The notes under the pieces: generated by a model
What the model saw: only the letters and a program-made list of their open reading frames with translations
Database searches by the model: none
Told to the model about the DNA's origin: nothing
Position numbers and translations under genes: made by a program
Part shown: positions 26,414 to 36,002 of the stretch, one piece after another
How the letters are laid out: the number at the start of each line of letters is the position of its first letter
Numbering within the stretch: the stretch's first letter is position 1
Source of the DNA: an uncultured Chromatiaceae bacterium
Lineage (GTDB): Bacteria; Pseudomonadota; Gammaproteobacteria; Tenderiales; Tenderiaceae
Direction of reading: 5' to 3'
Length of the DNA: 54,185 bases
NCBI GenBank assembly: GCA_945787785.1
Contig: CALZIO010000013.1
Location: 1 to 54,185, forward strand

Positions 26414-27835
26414 ATGCAATCAGTACGGCAACAATACGAACGTTTTCCCTATCCCCCCATCAATGCCCTTGCCCTGCCGCGCAGAGACCAGGGCAAAGCA
26501 CTGCAATATGAACGTGCTGTAGAGTTGGCGCGTGATAAGCACTTGCCAAAGATCTTGCCTGATAACCATCTCGGTATTCGAATTCTGGTAGCAGGATGTG
26601 GCACCTTGGAAGCATTGGTGGTTGCGCAGATGCATCCCCGTGCAAAAGAGATTGTTGCACTTGATCTTAGTCATCGCTCGATAACCAGACTACAGCGGCG
26701 TATTCATTGGGCGCGTAGCCGTGACATGCTTAGCTTGGCGCGCTTGCGTGGCTATCGTCTGCCAGCTGTAACTACCATTGAAGCCGATGTTTGTGAATGG
26801 CAGGATAGTGATGGCTTTGATTACATTCTAGCCAACAATATGCTGCATCATACTGAGCAACCAGCTGTGACATTACAACATCTGGTTGGAATGCTTAAGC
26901 CGGATGGTGTGATGCGTATCGTTACCTATCCGGCCATGAGCCGTTTCTGGCTGCGTCAGACCAGTGCCTGGTTGCGCTGGCATGGATTAAACGCAGATAC
27001 GCCAGCATTGAAAAAGCGTGCCGTTGAAGTGATCGAAGAATTGCCGCAACCTCACCCCATACTCAGTTGCTTTGAAGCCCATAGCGAAACGGCAAACACA
27101 GCCGGCCTGGTTGATGCCTTTTTTCATGCTTGTGAAAAACCACTATCCCCTTTGTTATGGCAGCAGGCAACAGAGGCAGCTGGCCTGGAATGGTTGGGTG
27201 AAACTCAATCACAATATTCGCGGGCGGAGTTTTTACCTGAGTTGATGCCCGTGACTTCAGCATTGCCGGCATGGCAACAGCTGCAGGTGTTGGATGATGT
27301 GCTGGAATTGACCAGTAATCCGGTGTGGTGGTTTTGTAAACGGGGGGATGTCAAGCAGGTGGCGACGAATAATAAAACAATACAATCAGAAGAAGCATCT
27401 GCCCCGGACAGTTCTGAATTTATTTCAGAAATCACATCGCAACAGCATAAGGAATGGTTTCTGCCATCCGAGGTTTACTGGCAGCTAGGCCAAAGCCTGC
27501 GCCAAGCTGATTGTTTGTTGCAGCAAGTAAGTTGTTGTGTTGAAGATTTGATCGAGACACTGCGTCATGAAGTCGGGCCGCGGGTTGCACGTGGCGGCTG
27601 GGAGCTGTTGGGTCTAACTATGGGTGAATATCCCACTACTGAATTGTTACAGACGCAACAACCCATTCTGAAAAAATCTTGGCAACAGTTGCAGGCAAAG
27701 TTAGGAGAGTCTGCGAGAATACAATATCAACAACAATCGGTGCCAGGAAATAATCTTGCGCAACAGATTGAATGGTTGCAACTCTATCATGGGCCGCTGG
27801 ATTGTCAGATCGGTCCGCTTGTAATCTCTAAATAG
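26414..27835 (+). CDS. SAM-dependent methyltransferase with extra C-terminal region
   Basis: The ATG at 26414 follows the preceding stop by one base; the frame runs back to 26294 but overlaps that gene. The 473-residue product begins VRQQYERFPYPPI, then has a class I SAM fold: motif I ILVAGCGTLEAL, acidic ALDLSHRS, and YILANNMLHHTEQP near residue 146. The remaining C-terminal 250 residues have no recognised family. The start suggests a group of uncharacterised methyltransferases associated with YPPI-type N termini. It sits between a beta-CASP nuclease and a sensor kinase in a tight operon. The substrate is unknown. Confidence 0.8.
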   Translation: MQSVRQQYERFPYPPINALALPRRDQGKALQYERAVELARDKHLPKILPDNHLGIRILVAGCGTLEALVVAQMHPRAKEIVALDLSHRSITRLQRRIHWARSRDMLSLARLRGYRLPAVTTIEADVCEWQDSDGFDYILANNMLHHTEQPAVTLQHLVGMLKPDGVMRIVTYPAMSRFWLRQTSAWLRWHGLNADTPALKKRAVEVIEELPQPHPILSCFEAHSETANTAGLVDAFFHACEKPLSPLLWQQATEAAGLEWLGETQSQYSRAEFLPELMPVTSALPAWQQLQVLDDVLELTSNPVWWFCKRGDVKQVATNNKTIQSEEASAPDSSEFISEITSQQHKEWFLPSEVYWQLGQSLRQADCLLQQVSCCVEDLIETLRHEVGPRVARGGWELLGLTMGEYPTTELLQTQQPILKKSWQQLQAKLGESARIQYQQQSVPGNNLAQQIEWLQLYHGPLDCQIGPLVISK

Positions 27836-27836
27836 G

Positions 27837-29873
27837 ATGTTTCAATCTAGTTTTATGCGCCGTATTTATAGTTTTCTGCTGGTTGGCCTGTTTTGTCTTT
27901 CTGTCCCTGTAAACGGGCAGGCAGGTGTTGAATTGACCGGGCAGGAACAAGCCTGGCTGGCTGAAAATTCCGAGATTCGTGTTGCCAGCGAAATGGATTG
28001 GCCGCCGTTTGATTTTGTTGATGACAAAGATCAGGCGAGTGGCTTTTCGATTGCTTACTTTCAGCTCGTAGCCAATAAGGTTGGCCTGACTATTAATTGG
28101 GTTAATGGCTATAGCTGGCAGCAATTGTTGGAGTTGGGGCAGCAACGAGAGATCGATGCCTTTCCGGCCATTATTCAAAACGAGGAGCGTGAGCATTTTC
28201 TTAGTTTTACCCCCGTCTATGTCGAGAATGTGGTCGGATATTTTATGCGCGATGATGCCAGCGCCGTGTTAATTCACCGTGTGGAAGAGTTGGCCCAGTA
28301 TCGCTTGGCCCTGGTGAAGGGGTTTGATAATCATCGCAGAATTTTGAAACTGTTACCTGATGTTGATCATGTTGAGGTCAATTCTGTATTGGAAGGCTTG
28401 AAGGCAGTAATGACGGGTGAAGCCGATCTGCTGATTGCAGACACTGCTGTTGGTAATTATCTAATCAAGAAAAATCTGTTGCGTGGGGTGCAGGTCGCCG
28501 GAGGCGTAAAACTGCCAGAGTTGTTTGAGACTGCAAAAATTCGTATAGCCGCACGGAATGACCAGCCTGAACTAATCAGTATTCTGAAGAAAGGGATGGC
28601 TGATGTGACTGAACAGGAGGTGCAGGCATTGCGCAACCGTTGGCTCGACTTGCCACCTCAAGCTTTGTTAACCCGCCAGCGTATGATTGTATTAGCAGTG
28701 TTTGTTGTGTTGCTGGTGTTGCTGTCAGCAGTGAGTTCGATCTGGGGTTTGCGGCGGCAACGTAGCCGCCTAAGGCAGGAAATGCAAGAGCAGACCCGTG
28801 CCTTGAATGAAAGCGAGCGTCGTCTGGCATTAGCACTACAGGGGGGTGGTATGGCTGCCTGGGATGTGGATTTGCGGACTGGCGCAATGGTGCTGAGTCA
28901 AGGTTGGTGGCAGATGGCTGGCATATTTGAAGATAAAAGCTCATCGACACGCCAGCAGTGGTTGGCCTCTATTCACCCGGAAGACCGGATTAAGGTCCTG
29001 GAAGCTGAGTCGGCCTGCCGGCAGGGAATGATGAATCGTTATGAGCTTGAGTACCGGATCAGAGGTGATGATGGTAAACGGCGCTGGCATCTGGCGAATG
29101 CAGCAAGTGTTACTCCAGATATCGGAAGTGCACCTGCGCGTATGGTCGGAGTGATTCAGGATATTACTGAGCGTAAACGCTTGGATCGAATGAAAGATGA
29201 ATTTATTTCCAGCGTCAGTCATGAGCTACGTACACCGCTTACTTCGATAAAAGGATCGCTTGGTTTGCTTGTGGGCGGTGCCGTCGGCGATGTGCCAGAT
29301 AAAGCTCAAAACATGTTGAATATTGCGGCTGACAATTGTGATCGGTTGTTGAATTTAATTAATGACCTACTCGACATGGACAAGATTCAAGCAGGTAAGC
29401 TGGAACTGCATCAAGAGGCGTTGCAGCTCTCAAGCCTGATCAACAAGGCATTGTCTATAAATCAGGGCTATGCTGATAAATTCAAGGTCAAGCTGACCTG
29501 TCGTCAGGAGTTGTTGCCAGAGCTTGAATTTCATTGCGATGAATATCGCCTGTTACAAGTTTTATCCAATCTGTTGTCGAACGCGATCAAGTTTTCACCT
29601 GAAGGTGACGTGGTCACCTTAGCAGCAGCAGTGGAAGAAACAATGTTGCGAATTAGTATTTCTGATAATGGACCTGGGATTCCAAAGGCATTTCAAGAGC
29701 AAATCTTTAAGCCTTTTTCGCAGGCGGACTCTTCGGATACTCGTCAGCGTGGTGGGACTGGTCTGGGCTTGGTGATTTCAAAACGCCTGGTTGAGATGCA
29801 TGGTGGTAGTATTGGTTTTGAAAGCCGTCCGGATGAAGGGGCTACATTTTATGTGCTTCTGCCGTTGGTATAG
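27837..29873 (+). CDS. Sensor histidine kinase with periplasmic solute-binding domain and PAS
   Basis: The 678-residue protein has an N-terminal signal or anchor (about 7-30), a bacterial type 3 solute-binding domain in the periplasm (about 38-265; WLAENSEIRVASEMDWPPFD), a transmembrane segment (about 283-305) and a PAS domain (about 325-440). A HisKA domain with His462 in SVSHELRTPL and a HATPase domain (NLLSNAIKFS, ISDNGPGIP, GGTGLGLVISKRLVE) complete it. It should sense a small ligand, perhaps an amino acid, and phosphorylate a regulator. No response regulator lies next to it. ATG 27837 is one base after the previous stop; 27855 is an alternative start. Confidence 0.92.
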   Translation: MFQSSFMRRIYSFLLVGLFCLSVPVNGQAGVELTGQEQAWLAENSEIRVASEMDWPPFDFVDDKDQASGFSIAYFQLVANKVGLTINWVNGYSWQQLLELGQQREIDAFPAIIQNEEREHFLSFTPVYVENVVGYFMRDDASAVLIHRVEELAQYRLALVKGFDNHRRILKLLPDVDHVEVNSVLEGLKAVMTGEADLLIADTAVGNYLIKKNLLRGVQVAGGVKLPELFETAKIRIAARNDQPELISILKKGMADVTEQEVQALRNRWLDLPPQALLTRQRMIVLAVFVVLLVLLSAVSSIWGLRRQRSRLRQEMQEQTRALNESERRLALALQGGGMAAWDVDLRTGAMVLSQGWWQMAGIFEDKSSSTRQQWLASIHPEDRIKVLEAESACRQGMMNRYELEYRIRGDDGKRRWHLANAASVTPDIGSAPARMVGVIQDITERKRLDRMKDEFISSVSHELRTPLTSIKGSLGLLVGGAVGDVPDKAQNMLNIAADNCDRLLNLINDLLDMDKIQAGKLELHQEALQLSSLINKALSINQGYADKFKVKLTCRQELLPELEFHCDEYRLLQVLSNLLSNAIKFSPEGDVVTLAAAVEETMLRISISDNGPGIPKAFQEQIFKPFSQADSSDTRQRGGTGLGLVISKRLVEMHGGSIGFESRPDEGATFYVLLPLV

Positions 29874-29899
29874 ATCAGGCAATATTAAAAGAAATAGAT

Positions 29900-30391
29900 A
29901 TGAGTAAGGAATACAAAAAACATGAGGGTAAGGGTACGATCCATGATGGGCACTCGCGCTCGGCGCCGTACCCCGTCAGCCGCCTGGGGGTAAATGTAGA
30001 TCTGGTTGATCTTGCTCAGCAGATCTCATCAGCCGATAGTCATATCAATACCCGAGTCTCTGCCAAGCTGCAGGTGATTGCCGATCAGATTCGTCATTTG
30101 CAGGATGAGGCACGTGAGGCACTGGAGTCGGCTCAGCGCGATCAGGACTTGCATCGAGCACAGTGTAATTTCAAACGTATACCAGGAAAAACCTATCATC
30201 TCTACCAGCGGCCAGATGGTTCAAACTATTTTTCAATGCTGGGTTCGGATGACTGGGGCGGTAAACCACCACATCAGTTTAAAGGTAGTTATCGTCTCGA
30301 GAATGACATGTCATGGACACCCGCTGACCAGATGGATATGCCGGATGATAGTCGGGAATTGGTAATACGTTTACTTGAAGAGCAAAAATAA
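29900..30391 (+). CDS. DUF2452 family protein
   Basis: The 163-residue soluble protein matches DUF2452: a variable N terminus, the segment YPVSRLGVNVDLVDLAQQI, a helical middle (LQVIADQIRHLQDEAREAL) and a conserved aromatic region PGKTYHLYQRPDGSNYFSML followed by GSYRLENDMSWTP. The family has no established function. It follows the sensor kinase by 26 bp on the same strand and may be the last gene of that unit. Confidence 0.88.
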   Translation: MSKEYKKHEGKGTIHDGHSRSAPYPVSRLGVNVDLVDLAQQISSADSHINTRVSAKLQVIADQIRHLQDEAREALESAQRDQDLHRAQCNFKRIPGKTYHLYQRPDGSNYFSMLGSDDWGGKPPHQFKGSYRLENDMSWTPADQMDMPDDSRELVIRLLEEQK

Positions 30392-30428
30392 AGCGTCGCT
30401 CTGGAAACAATGTTTGTTGCCGGCCTTG

Positions 30429-31193
30429 TCAGGCATTCTGGAACCACATAACTTCAAGCTCTTCCGCCAATAAGCGATAATCCATTGCGCCGCGGCTTTG
30501 AGGGGCGTAACTCCTGATTGGCATGCCACTTTCAAACGCCTCGACAAGTTGTATATTTGATCTGATGCCTCTAAGAATTCTAGCGGCACCAAACTCATCA
30601 GTTATCTCTTGCATGACCCGTTTATGAATCTTTACGCGCCGGTCAAACATCATTGGTAGTAGTGCCAGATATTTGAGCGAGGTATTGTATTGCGCGAACA
30701 TTTTGTAGTGAAGTTTGGCAAGCTGGCGCACACCCACGCCAGAAAGATAGTGAGGAAGAAACGGCACCAGCACGGCATGCGCAGATGCAAAGGCGTTCAT
30801 CAGCAGCATGTCCAGCGTTGGAGGTGTATCGATAATAATTCGTTCATAGTCTTGCTCTATATTTTGCGTGTTGAGCACATTAGAAAGTCGCATAACTTTA
30901 CGCTCTGCCATGTCACCGGCAAAATTGAGATCCGCAGAGATTAAAGACAAGTTGTCTATGTCTGTTGTGACTATCATGTCTTGCAGTTTAAACGCATCAC
31001 CAACAAAAATTTTGTGTATGCCGGGGACATTGTCGAGTTTGTTCATGCAGCCTAAGCCAATGGCTGAGTGGCCTTGGGTGTCTAGATCAATCAACAATGT
31101 TTTACGACCCATGTGGGCTCATTCTGCAGCAAGATTGACTGCCGTTGTGGTTTTACCCGTGCCGCCTTTTCGATTGGCTATGACTAGTATCAT
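30429..31193 (-). pseudogene. ParA/MinD-type ATPase interrupted by an in-frame TGA
   Basis: From the ATG at 31193 (ribosome-binding site GGAAG) the frame encodes MILVIANRKGGTGKTTTAVN, a perfect deviant Walker A start. It meets TGA at codon 25 (complement of 31119-31121) and then continues in the same frame with AHMGRKTLLIDLDTQGHS and a complete ParA core (IIDTPPTLDMLLMNA) to 30429. The stop replaces the position where homologues typically have Trp (TGG to TGA). Translation from Met28 would lack the P-loop and be inactive. No ParB partner is adjacent. It could be a recent pseudogene, a read-through gene or a sequencing error. Confidence 0.8.
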
Positions 31194-31375
31194 AAGTCTT
31201 CCGTGTCGTGCCTAGTGTTCGGGATAGCAGATTGGTTCATTAATGAGTGTTATTTGCAAAAAGAATAGTCTAAATGGATCGATGAGTAAGTGGTATTAAA
31301 GTATATGTCTGCCGCATAGCCTATAACGCCAAGTTAACTCAATCCAGCCCTAATAATAGTAGCCATAATTTCTCG

Positions 31376-32098
31376 TTAAGTGTTGTTGAATTTAACAACC
31401 TTTTTTAGTGGTGACAGGTTGATCTCATCAATCACGGTGCCGGGGCGGCTGTCCAAAATCATGTTGATGGTATTGGCGACATCAGCGGCTTCGATGAAAT
31501 TAGTGCTGTCTACGCCCGGGGCAAAGTTAAGTTGATCAAAGAACTCAGTTTTAACCATGCCAGGATTGATTATGCTGATATGCAGGCCGCTGCCGCTGCA
31601 CTCCTGCCTCAGTGCCTGGGCGAAACCGCGTAGGGCAAATTTGCTGGCGCAATAGATACTGCCTTTCTGGGTGCCTTCCAGTGCTGCCTCTGAACCGATG
31701 AAGATGATATTGCTGTGTTTCAGTTTTTTTAATTGCGGGATAAAGGCGCGGCAGACGAAGGCATGGCTGGTGAAGTTGAGGTCCATCAGTTTATAGATTT
31801 GTTTGTAGCTGAACTCCTCCAGCGAGCCAAAACGCCCCTGGCCGGCACAGTTGATGATGGCGTCCACCTCAGGGTGTTGTTTGGCCAGGGCCGTCAGCTG
31901 ATCGGGCAGGGCCTTGATATCGCCCAGGTCCATTTCAACGGCATTAAATCGATCACTGTTAAAGTCACACTTGCTGAAGTCGCGGCCAATACCGATGACA
32001 CGATGACCATTCTGCAGCATCAATTCACTTGTTGCCCGGCCAATACCGGAGCTGGCGCCGCTGATCAGGATGGTGCGTGATTGTCTAGTCATTGTCAT
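31376..32098 (-). CDS. Short-chain dehydrogenase/reductase
   Basis: The 240-residue protein has the classical SDR layout: NAD(P) motif ISGASSGIG (12-20), NCAG (83-86), catalytic Ser136, and Tyr149 and Lys153 in YCASK. Its role would be reversible oxidation of an alcohol or ketone. It overlaps the upstream radical SAM gene by 14 bp (or 8 bp from the third codon ATG), so translation is probably coupled, and it is the last gene of a three-gene unit. The substrate is unknown; context suggests something tied to nucleic-acid or nucleoside chemistry. Confidence 0.92.
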   Translation of the reverse strand: MTMTRQSRTILISGASSGIGRATSELMLQNGHRVIGIGRDFSKCDFNSDRFNAVEMDLGDIKALPDQLTALAKQHPEVDAIINCAGQGRFGSLEEFSYKQIYKLMDLNFTSHAFVCRAFIPQLKKLKHSNIIFIGSEAALEGTQKGSIYCASKFALRGFAQALRQECSGSGLHISIINPGMVKTEFFDQLNFAPGVDSTNFIEAADVANTINMILDSRPGTVIDEINLSPLKKVVKFNNT

Positions 32099-33080
32099 GG
32101 CAAAGAAACAGTTTCTCTTCAGGCATTAACTGTAATAGTTTTTCATGGCAGAATGCCATCATCTTTTGTTCCAGTTCCGCTGTATAGGTAACCATCGGTT
32201 CGTGCTCTGTTAGTGGCCCGGCAAACAGTTTTTCCTCAGGATAAAGTTTGACAGTATTGCGGTAAAAACCCTGTGGCATACGGAATGCACCCAGGCTGAC
32301 CGAATGCAGCTGCTGCATATCGACGCGCGCAAATGCCTGTTCAAAAAACTCACTATACAGTTGTTGGTAATTGTCGCAGTAGATGATCGGATCAAAGCGC
32401 AGGCCAATGGGCCAGCCAGCCTGTTGCAGTTTTTCCAATGCGTCGAGCCTTTTTGCCAGTGATGGGGCCTTGTGTTCCAGCGTCTCCGCCAATGTATCTG
32501 ATGACAGGCTGAATGCCACGATGCAGTTTTGCATGGCATCAACATTTAGTAGGCTGCGAATCTGGGTGCTCTTGGTGCGCAGTTCAATATAGGCGTTATC
32601 GAGTTTCTGGAACAGCGGCAGGGTGTGTTCAATAAATCCGGTTACGGGTTCCAGAGCCAGACTGTCGCAATCATAACCGGAAAAAAAATAGGCGGGTTGG
32701 TCCGATTGTTTCGCTACTTTTTCAATAGAGTCATTATAATCTTCATAATTAATAAACAGCACATAGTTGGCTGAGCGATACATGCCCTGCAAGAAACAGT
32801 AACGACAGTCGTAGATGCAGTTGAGCATGTGGGAGAAATAATAATTACGCTGGCCACCAATGTTGTAGCTGTAGGGTGCTGCAAGCACAAAATGATCATG
32901 TTTCTTAGCTAGTATCATGGCAGGTTGTTGTTTCTGCAGACGAAAGTTTTGTGCCTTGGGGTTAAATACTTCGCCATAGCGTTCGCAAGGCACCACGTTT
33001 GCCTGTGGAAAGCGTTCCCGGATGGCCGAACTGCGCGGATGATCAAATATTGCCTTCTCGATGTAAATGGTCTGGATCAT
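32085..33080 (-). CDS. Spore photoproduct lyase-like radical SAM protein
   Basis: The 331-residue protein has an SPL-type radical SAM cluster motif Cx3Cx2C (Cys88, Cys92, Cys95 in NCIYDCRYC), just after the family segment YNIGGQRNYYFSHML. Other SPL-like blocks are AYIELRTKS and IVAFSLSSDTLAETLEHKAPS. True SplB repairs thymine dimers in Bacillus spores, but this organism is not expected to form spores, so the substrate is open. Overlaps with a nucleoside phosphorylase-like gene (4 bp) and an SDR gene imply an operon. A DNA-repair or modified-nucleoside role is inference. Confidence 0.9.
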   Translation of the reverse strand: MIQTIYIEKAIFDHPRSSAIRERFPQANVVPCERYGEVFNPKAQNFRLQKQQPAMILAKKHDHFVLAAPYSYNIGGQRNYYFSHMLNCIYDCRYCFLQGMYRSANYVLFINYEDYNDSIEKVAKQSDQPAYFFSGYDCDSLALEPVTGFIEHTLPLFQKLDNAYIELRTKSTQIRSLLNVDAMQNCIVAFSLSSDTLAETLEHKAPSLAKRLDALEKLQQAGWPIGLRFDPIIYCDNYQQLYSEFFEQAFARVDMQQLHSVSLGAFRMPQGFYRNTVKLYPEEKLFAGPLTEHEPMVTYTAELEQKMMAFCHEKLLQLMPEEKLFLCHDND

Positions 33081-33889
33081 GAATTTTCGAATTTCAGGGG
33101 CAATTTATCGATGCGTCTTTCCAGCAACTGCAACACAGCCTTGCTGTTTTTTTCAAGCCTGTAGTGATAAATGTTCAATGGTTCAATACTGCGCGCCTGC
33201 CAGCGTTGCAACAACCGGTTTAGTTGATGTTGTTGTGACACGGTGAAGTGCCAGTGCTGCTGGAATTGTTCTATTTCTGGCGTGGCCTGTTGTGGCATCA
33301 GTAGTGCATTGAGTTTGAGCAGTTGTTGGATCAGTGCGTCCACGCTGTCTAGCTGAGCGCTGATGATCTCTTCAGCCATCTTGGCGGAAACCTGTTGTGC
33401 CGGGTTGGCATGGTTATCCGAGATTACTTTAAACACATGCACCAGCTCGCTGCTATTGAAACGGCAGGCTGTGGCATAAAAACCGGATGCCTCCATGTCG
33501 TAGGCATAGTCGCCCAGATATTCCGATTCGGGCTGATCAACAGTGATCAATTGTACGGTGTCGCATGGCGATTTGAATGGCATGGCCGGATACCACTGTT
33601 TTTCGCTTGCTGCATCAATAACTTTGTTTGCGATCACGCCCTCACCAATGTCTAGTGAGGCATGACCGGCAATGCCGAGATTCAGCCAGATGTGTTTTTC
33701 CTTCGCTGTCATGGCCTGTAAATAGCCACAGGCTGCCGCCGCAGCGCTCTTGCCGATACCAGCAATGATCAGGCGTATCTGTTCATTTTCATAGATGCGA
33801 AAACCATTCTCGGCCTGGCGACCGTTAAGCCGGTAATACTGAATCAGTGGTTTGGCCTCGCAGGGAAGAGCGGTGACAATGTGGAGCAT
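33077..33889 (-). CDS. Nucleoside phosphorylase/nucleosidase-superfamily protein
   Basis: The 270-residue product starts MLHIVTALPCEAKPLI and has a GIGKSAAAAACGYL region and WLNLGIAGHASLDIGEG, features of the PNP/UDP/MTAN fold. A later MEASGFYATACRF segment has the ME motif that contacts ribose hydroxyls in nucleosidases. The C-terminal 80 residues extend beyond the core fold and are helical. The 4-bp overlap with the radical SAM gene strongly suggests coupled translation. The cleaved substrate is unknown. Confidence 0.85.
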   Translation of the reverse strand: MLHIVTALPCEAKPLIQYYRLNGRQAENGFRIYENEQIRLIIAGIGKSAAAAACGYLQAMTAKEKHIWLNLGIAGHASLDIGEGVIANKVIDAASEKQWYPAMPFKSPCDTVQLITVDQPESEYLGDYAYDMEASGFYATACRFNSSELVHVFKVISDNHANPAQQVSAKMAEEIISAQLDSVDALIQQLLKLNALLMPQQATPEIEQFQQHWHFTVSQQHQLNRLLQRWQARSIEPLNIYHYRLEKNSKAVLQLLERRIDKLPLKFENS

Positions 33890-33947
33890 GATTGTTGAGC
33901 CAGATCAGGGATTAGGCAGATAGTATCAGCTTCTGCGCCGTGGCTCT

Positions 33948-34027
33948 AACAGCCTGTTGAATAATTGTATCCCCGGGGTGGGGTATTGCAGCGGCGCGGT
34001 TTTAAAATTAGTGTAAACAGGCCTTAG
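33948..34027. repeat. Imperfect inverted pair related to the GTCTGTTAACA repeat
   Basis: Left arm CTAACAGCCTGTTGAATAAT (starting 33949) and right arm, complement CTAAGGCCTGTTTACACTAA, share CTAA-GCCTGTT-A-TAAT-like sequence in inverted order across about 80 bp. The right arm resembles the 24908 palindrome arm with two changes. The stretch lies between two minus-strand genes and overlaps the stop of the chemoreceptor gene. Confidence 0.45.
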
Positions 34028-35913
34028 TGGACTTTAAATTGATTGATCATATCGCGAAGTTCTACGGCCATCTTTGCCAGTACGCGGCTGGTCTCGGTAG
34101 TCTCTTGTGCGCCCTCTGTAGTTTCGTCAGCAATCTGGGTGATGTTGACCACGTTGCGGTTAATCTCTTCGGCCACGGCGGTTTGCTCTTCTGCGGCACT
34201 GGCGATTTGAAGATTCATATCAGTGATGGCGGTGACCGCCCGGGTGATTTCCTGTAAGGCTTCACCGGCTTGTCTGGCCTGGTCAACAGTTTCTTCGGTT
34301 TGGTTCAGACCGCTTTCCATCGCTGCCACCGCAGTGGTGGATTTTTCCTGCAAGCGATTGATGATGATGTTGATCTCTTTGGTGGATTCGTGACTGCGTT
34401 GAGCCAGAGTGCGAACTTCATCGGCCACTACGGCAAAGCCTCGGCCCTGTTCGCCAGCACGCGCTGCCTCGATAGCAGCGTTCAGCGCCAGCAGGTTGGT
34501 CTGTTCGGCAATTTCCTGAATCACATTGAGCACGGTGCTGATATTGTGGCTTTCGCTTTCAAGATCCTTGATTGCTGTTGCGGTGTCAGACACTTGTTCT
34601 GCCAGTTTGTTTATGCCGCTAATGGCACTGGTGACTACCTGGTCACCCTTACTGGCCTGCTCGTCGGCGGTGCGTGATGCAGAAGCTGCCTCATTGGCAT
34701 TGCGCGCCACTTCCTGCACGGTGCTCAACATTTCGTTGATGGAAGTAGCGACCTGGTCACTTTCGCTGCGTTGTCTGATGATGTCCTGGGTGCTTTTGCT
34801 GGTTGTGGCGGTCAATTGCTCTGCTGATGAGCTGAGCTGAGTGGACGAGTCCATCACTCTCCCTATGGCATTGTTGAATTCGGACAGCATGCTGTTGAAG
34901 ACATTCGCCATGCTGGCGATTTCATCCTTGCCTGTGATATCTACGCGCAGAGTCAGATCATGTTCTTTGCTGGCCTGGGACATGGCTTGTGAAAGTTTTT
35001 CCACCGGGCGTATGATGCCGATGGCGATCCAGACGGTCAGGCCAACATTTACTATTGCAAGTAAGGCTGCAATCAGCATGAACATCATATCGACGCGTTC
35101 AGCGTTGGCATGGATTGCTGCAACCACACTCGCTTCGGTTTGATTTAACAGCTCTTCGGTTTTGTGAATGGTGTCACGCAGCTCACCCAACAAGCCTTGT
35201 TTATGGTTCAGCCCCAATTCCTTTTCCAGTGCAACCAGTTTGAGAAAATCAGCCTTGTATTGGCCCAGGACCTTGGCCAGATTGGATTTATCGGTGGGTG
35301 AGTGAGTACTGCTTTCCAGCTGGTTTAGCAGCTTGTCAATGTTGTTGGTCAGTTTGTCGACATACTTGGTATCGCGGCGCAGCATGAAGTCTTTTTCATT
35401 GCGACGCAGTTGCAGCATACCGGCCAGCAACTGGTAGTCATTTAAAGCCTTGATTTGGCTTTCGGCATCGTGAACTGCCGCTCTGAGGGTGCCATAGTAA
35501 CCATCCTTTGGATGCAGGCCAATCTGTTGCTGCAGGGTAACTAGCTTGTTGAACATGTCGCCGTATTTCTGGAATTGGCTGCCGATACTTGCCATCATGG
35601 AACTATCAATGCCGTGGGCGTCCAGATTCAGACGCAATTCATCTGTATCGGCCAGAATCTGTTGCGTGGTAGCGTTAAACTTTTCCTGGTATTTCAAATC
35701 CTTGCGCGCCAGAAAATCCTTTTCGTGGCGGCGTAACAACAACATTTCCACTTCGATTTGGGTGGCCTTTACCGAATCCTCTTTCAGCGCTTCGATTGTA
35801 TGGGCGGCGTAGTTACCCAGTATCAACAGCGCCACCAGTGACAACGTGCTGGTGATGGCAATCAGAAATAAGCGCTGTTTGATGGATAAATTTAGGATGG
35901 ATGTTACTGACAT
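34024..35913 (-). CDS. Methyl-accepting chemotaxis protein with helical-bimodular (HBM) sensor domain
   Basis: The 629-residue receptor has a first transmembrane segment (about 14-34), a long all-helical periplasmic domain (35-270) with paired repeats ([15 protein letters not shown] and [15 protein letters not shown]) typical of HBM sensors, and a second membrane segment (about 275-295). A HAMP domain (about 297-350) and a signalling domain with [20 protein letters not shown] follow. HBM receptors bind small organic acids such as TCA intermediates in Pseudomonas, but the ligand here is unknown. A CheV gene lies elsewhere in the window and may serve it. Confidence 0.94.
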   Translation of the reverse strand: MSVTSILNLSIKQRLFLIAITSTLSLVALLILGNYAAHTIEALKEDSVKATQIEVEMLLLRRHEKDFLARKDLKYQEKFNATTQQILADTDELRLNLDAHGIDSSMMASIGSQFQKYGDMFNKLVTLQQQIGLHPKDGYYGTLRAAVHDAESQIKALNDYQLLAGMLQLRRNEKDFMLRRDTKYVDKLTNNIDKLLNQLESSTHSPTDKSNLAKVLGQYKADFLKLVALEKELGLNHKQGLLGELRDTIHKTEELLNQTEASVVAAIHANAERVDMMFMLIAALLAIVNVGLTVWIAIGIIRPVEKLSQAMSQASKEHDLTLRVDITGKDEIASMANVFNSMLSEFNNAIGRVMDSSTQLSSSAEQLTATTSKSTQDIIRQRSESDQVATSINEMLSTVQEVARNANEAASASRTADEQASKGDQVVTSAISGINKLAEQVSDTATAIKDLESESHNISTVLNVIQEIAEQTNLLALNAAIEAARAGEQGRGFAVVADEVRTLAQRSHESTKEINIIINRLQEKSTTAVAAMESGLNQTEETVDQARQAGEALQEITRAVTAITDMNLQIASAAEEQTAVAEEINRNVVNITQIADETTEGAQETTETSRVLAKMAVELRDMINQFKVH

Positions 35914-36002
35914 GCCTGACTTCCCTACGGATTATTGTTTGGACTACATCTAACTATCGGCAGGGATTGCAGGGGGTCGTCTTAGTCTGAAATGTAAATT
36001 AT

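Noticed and set aside
30429-31193. Plasmid or phage partition system from the ParA-like gene
   Set aside because: No ParB gene or centromere-like iterons are nearby and the surrounding genes are chromosomal.
32085-33080. True spore photoproduct lyase of a spore former
   Set aside because: The gene content is gammaproteobacterial and no sporulation genes are present, so only a family resemblance is claimed.
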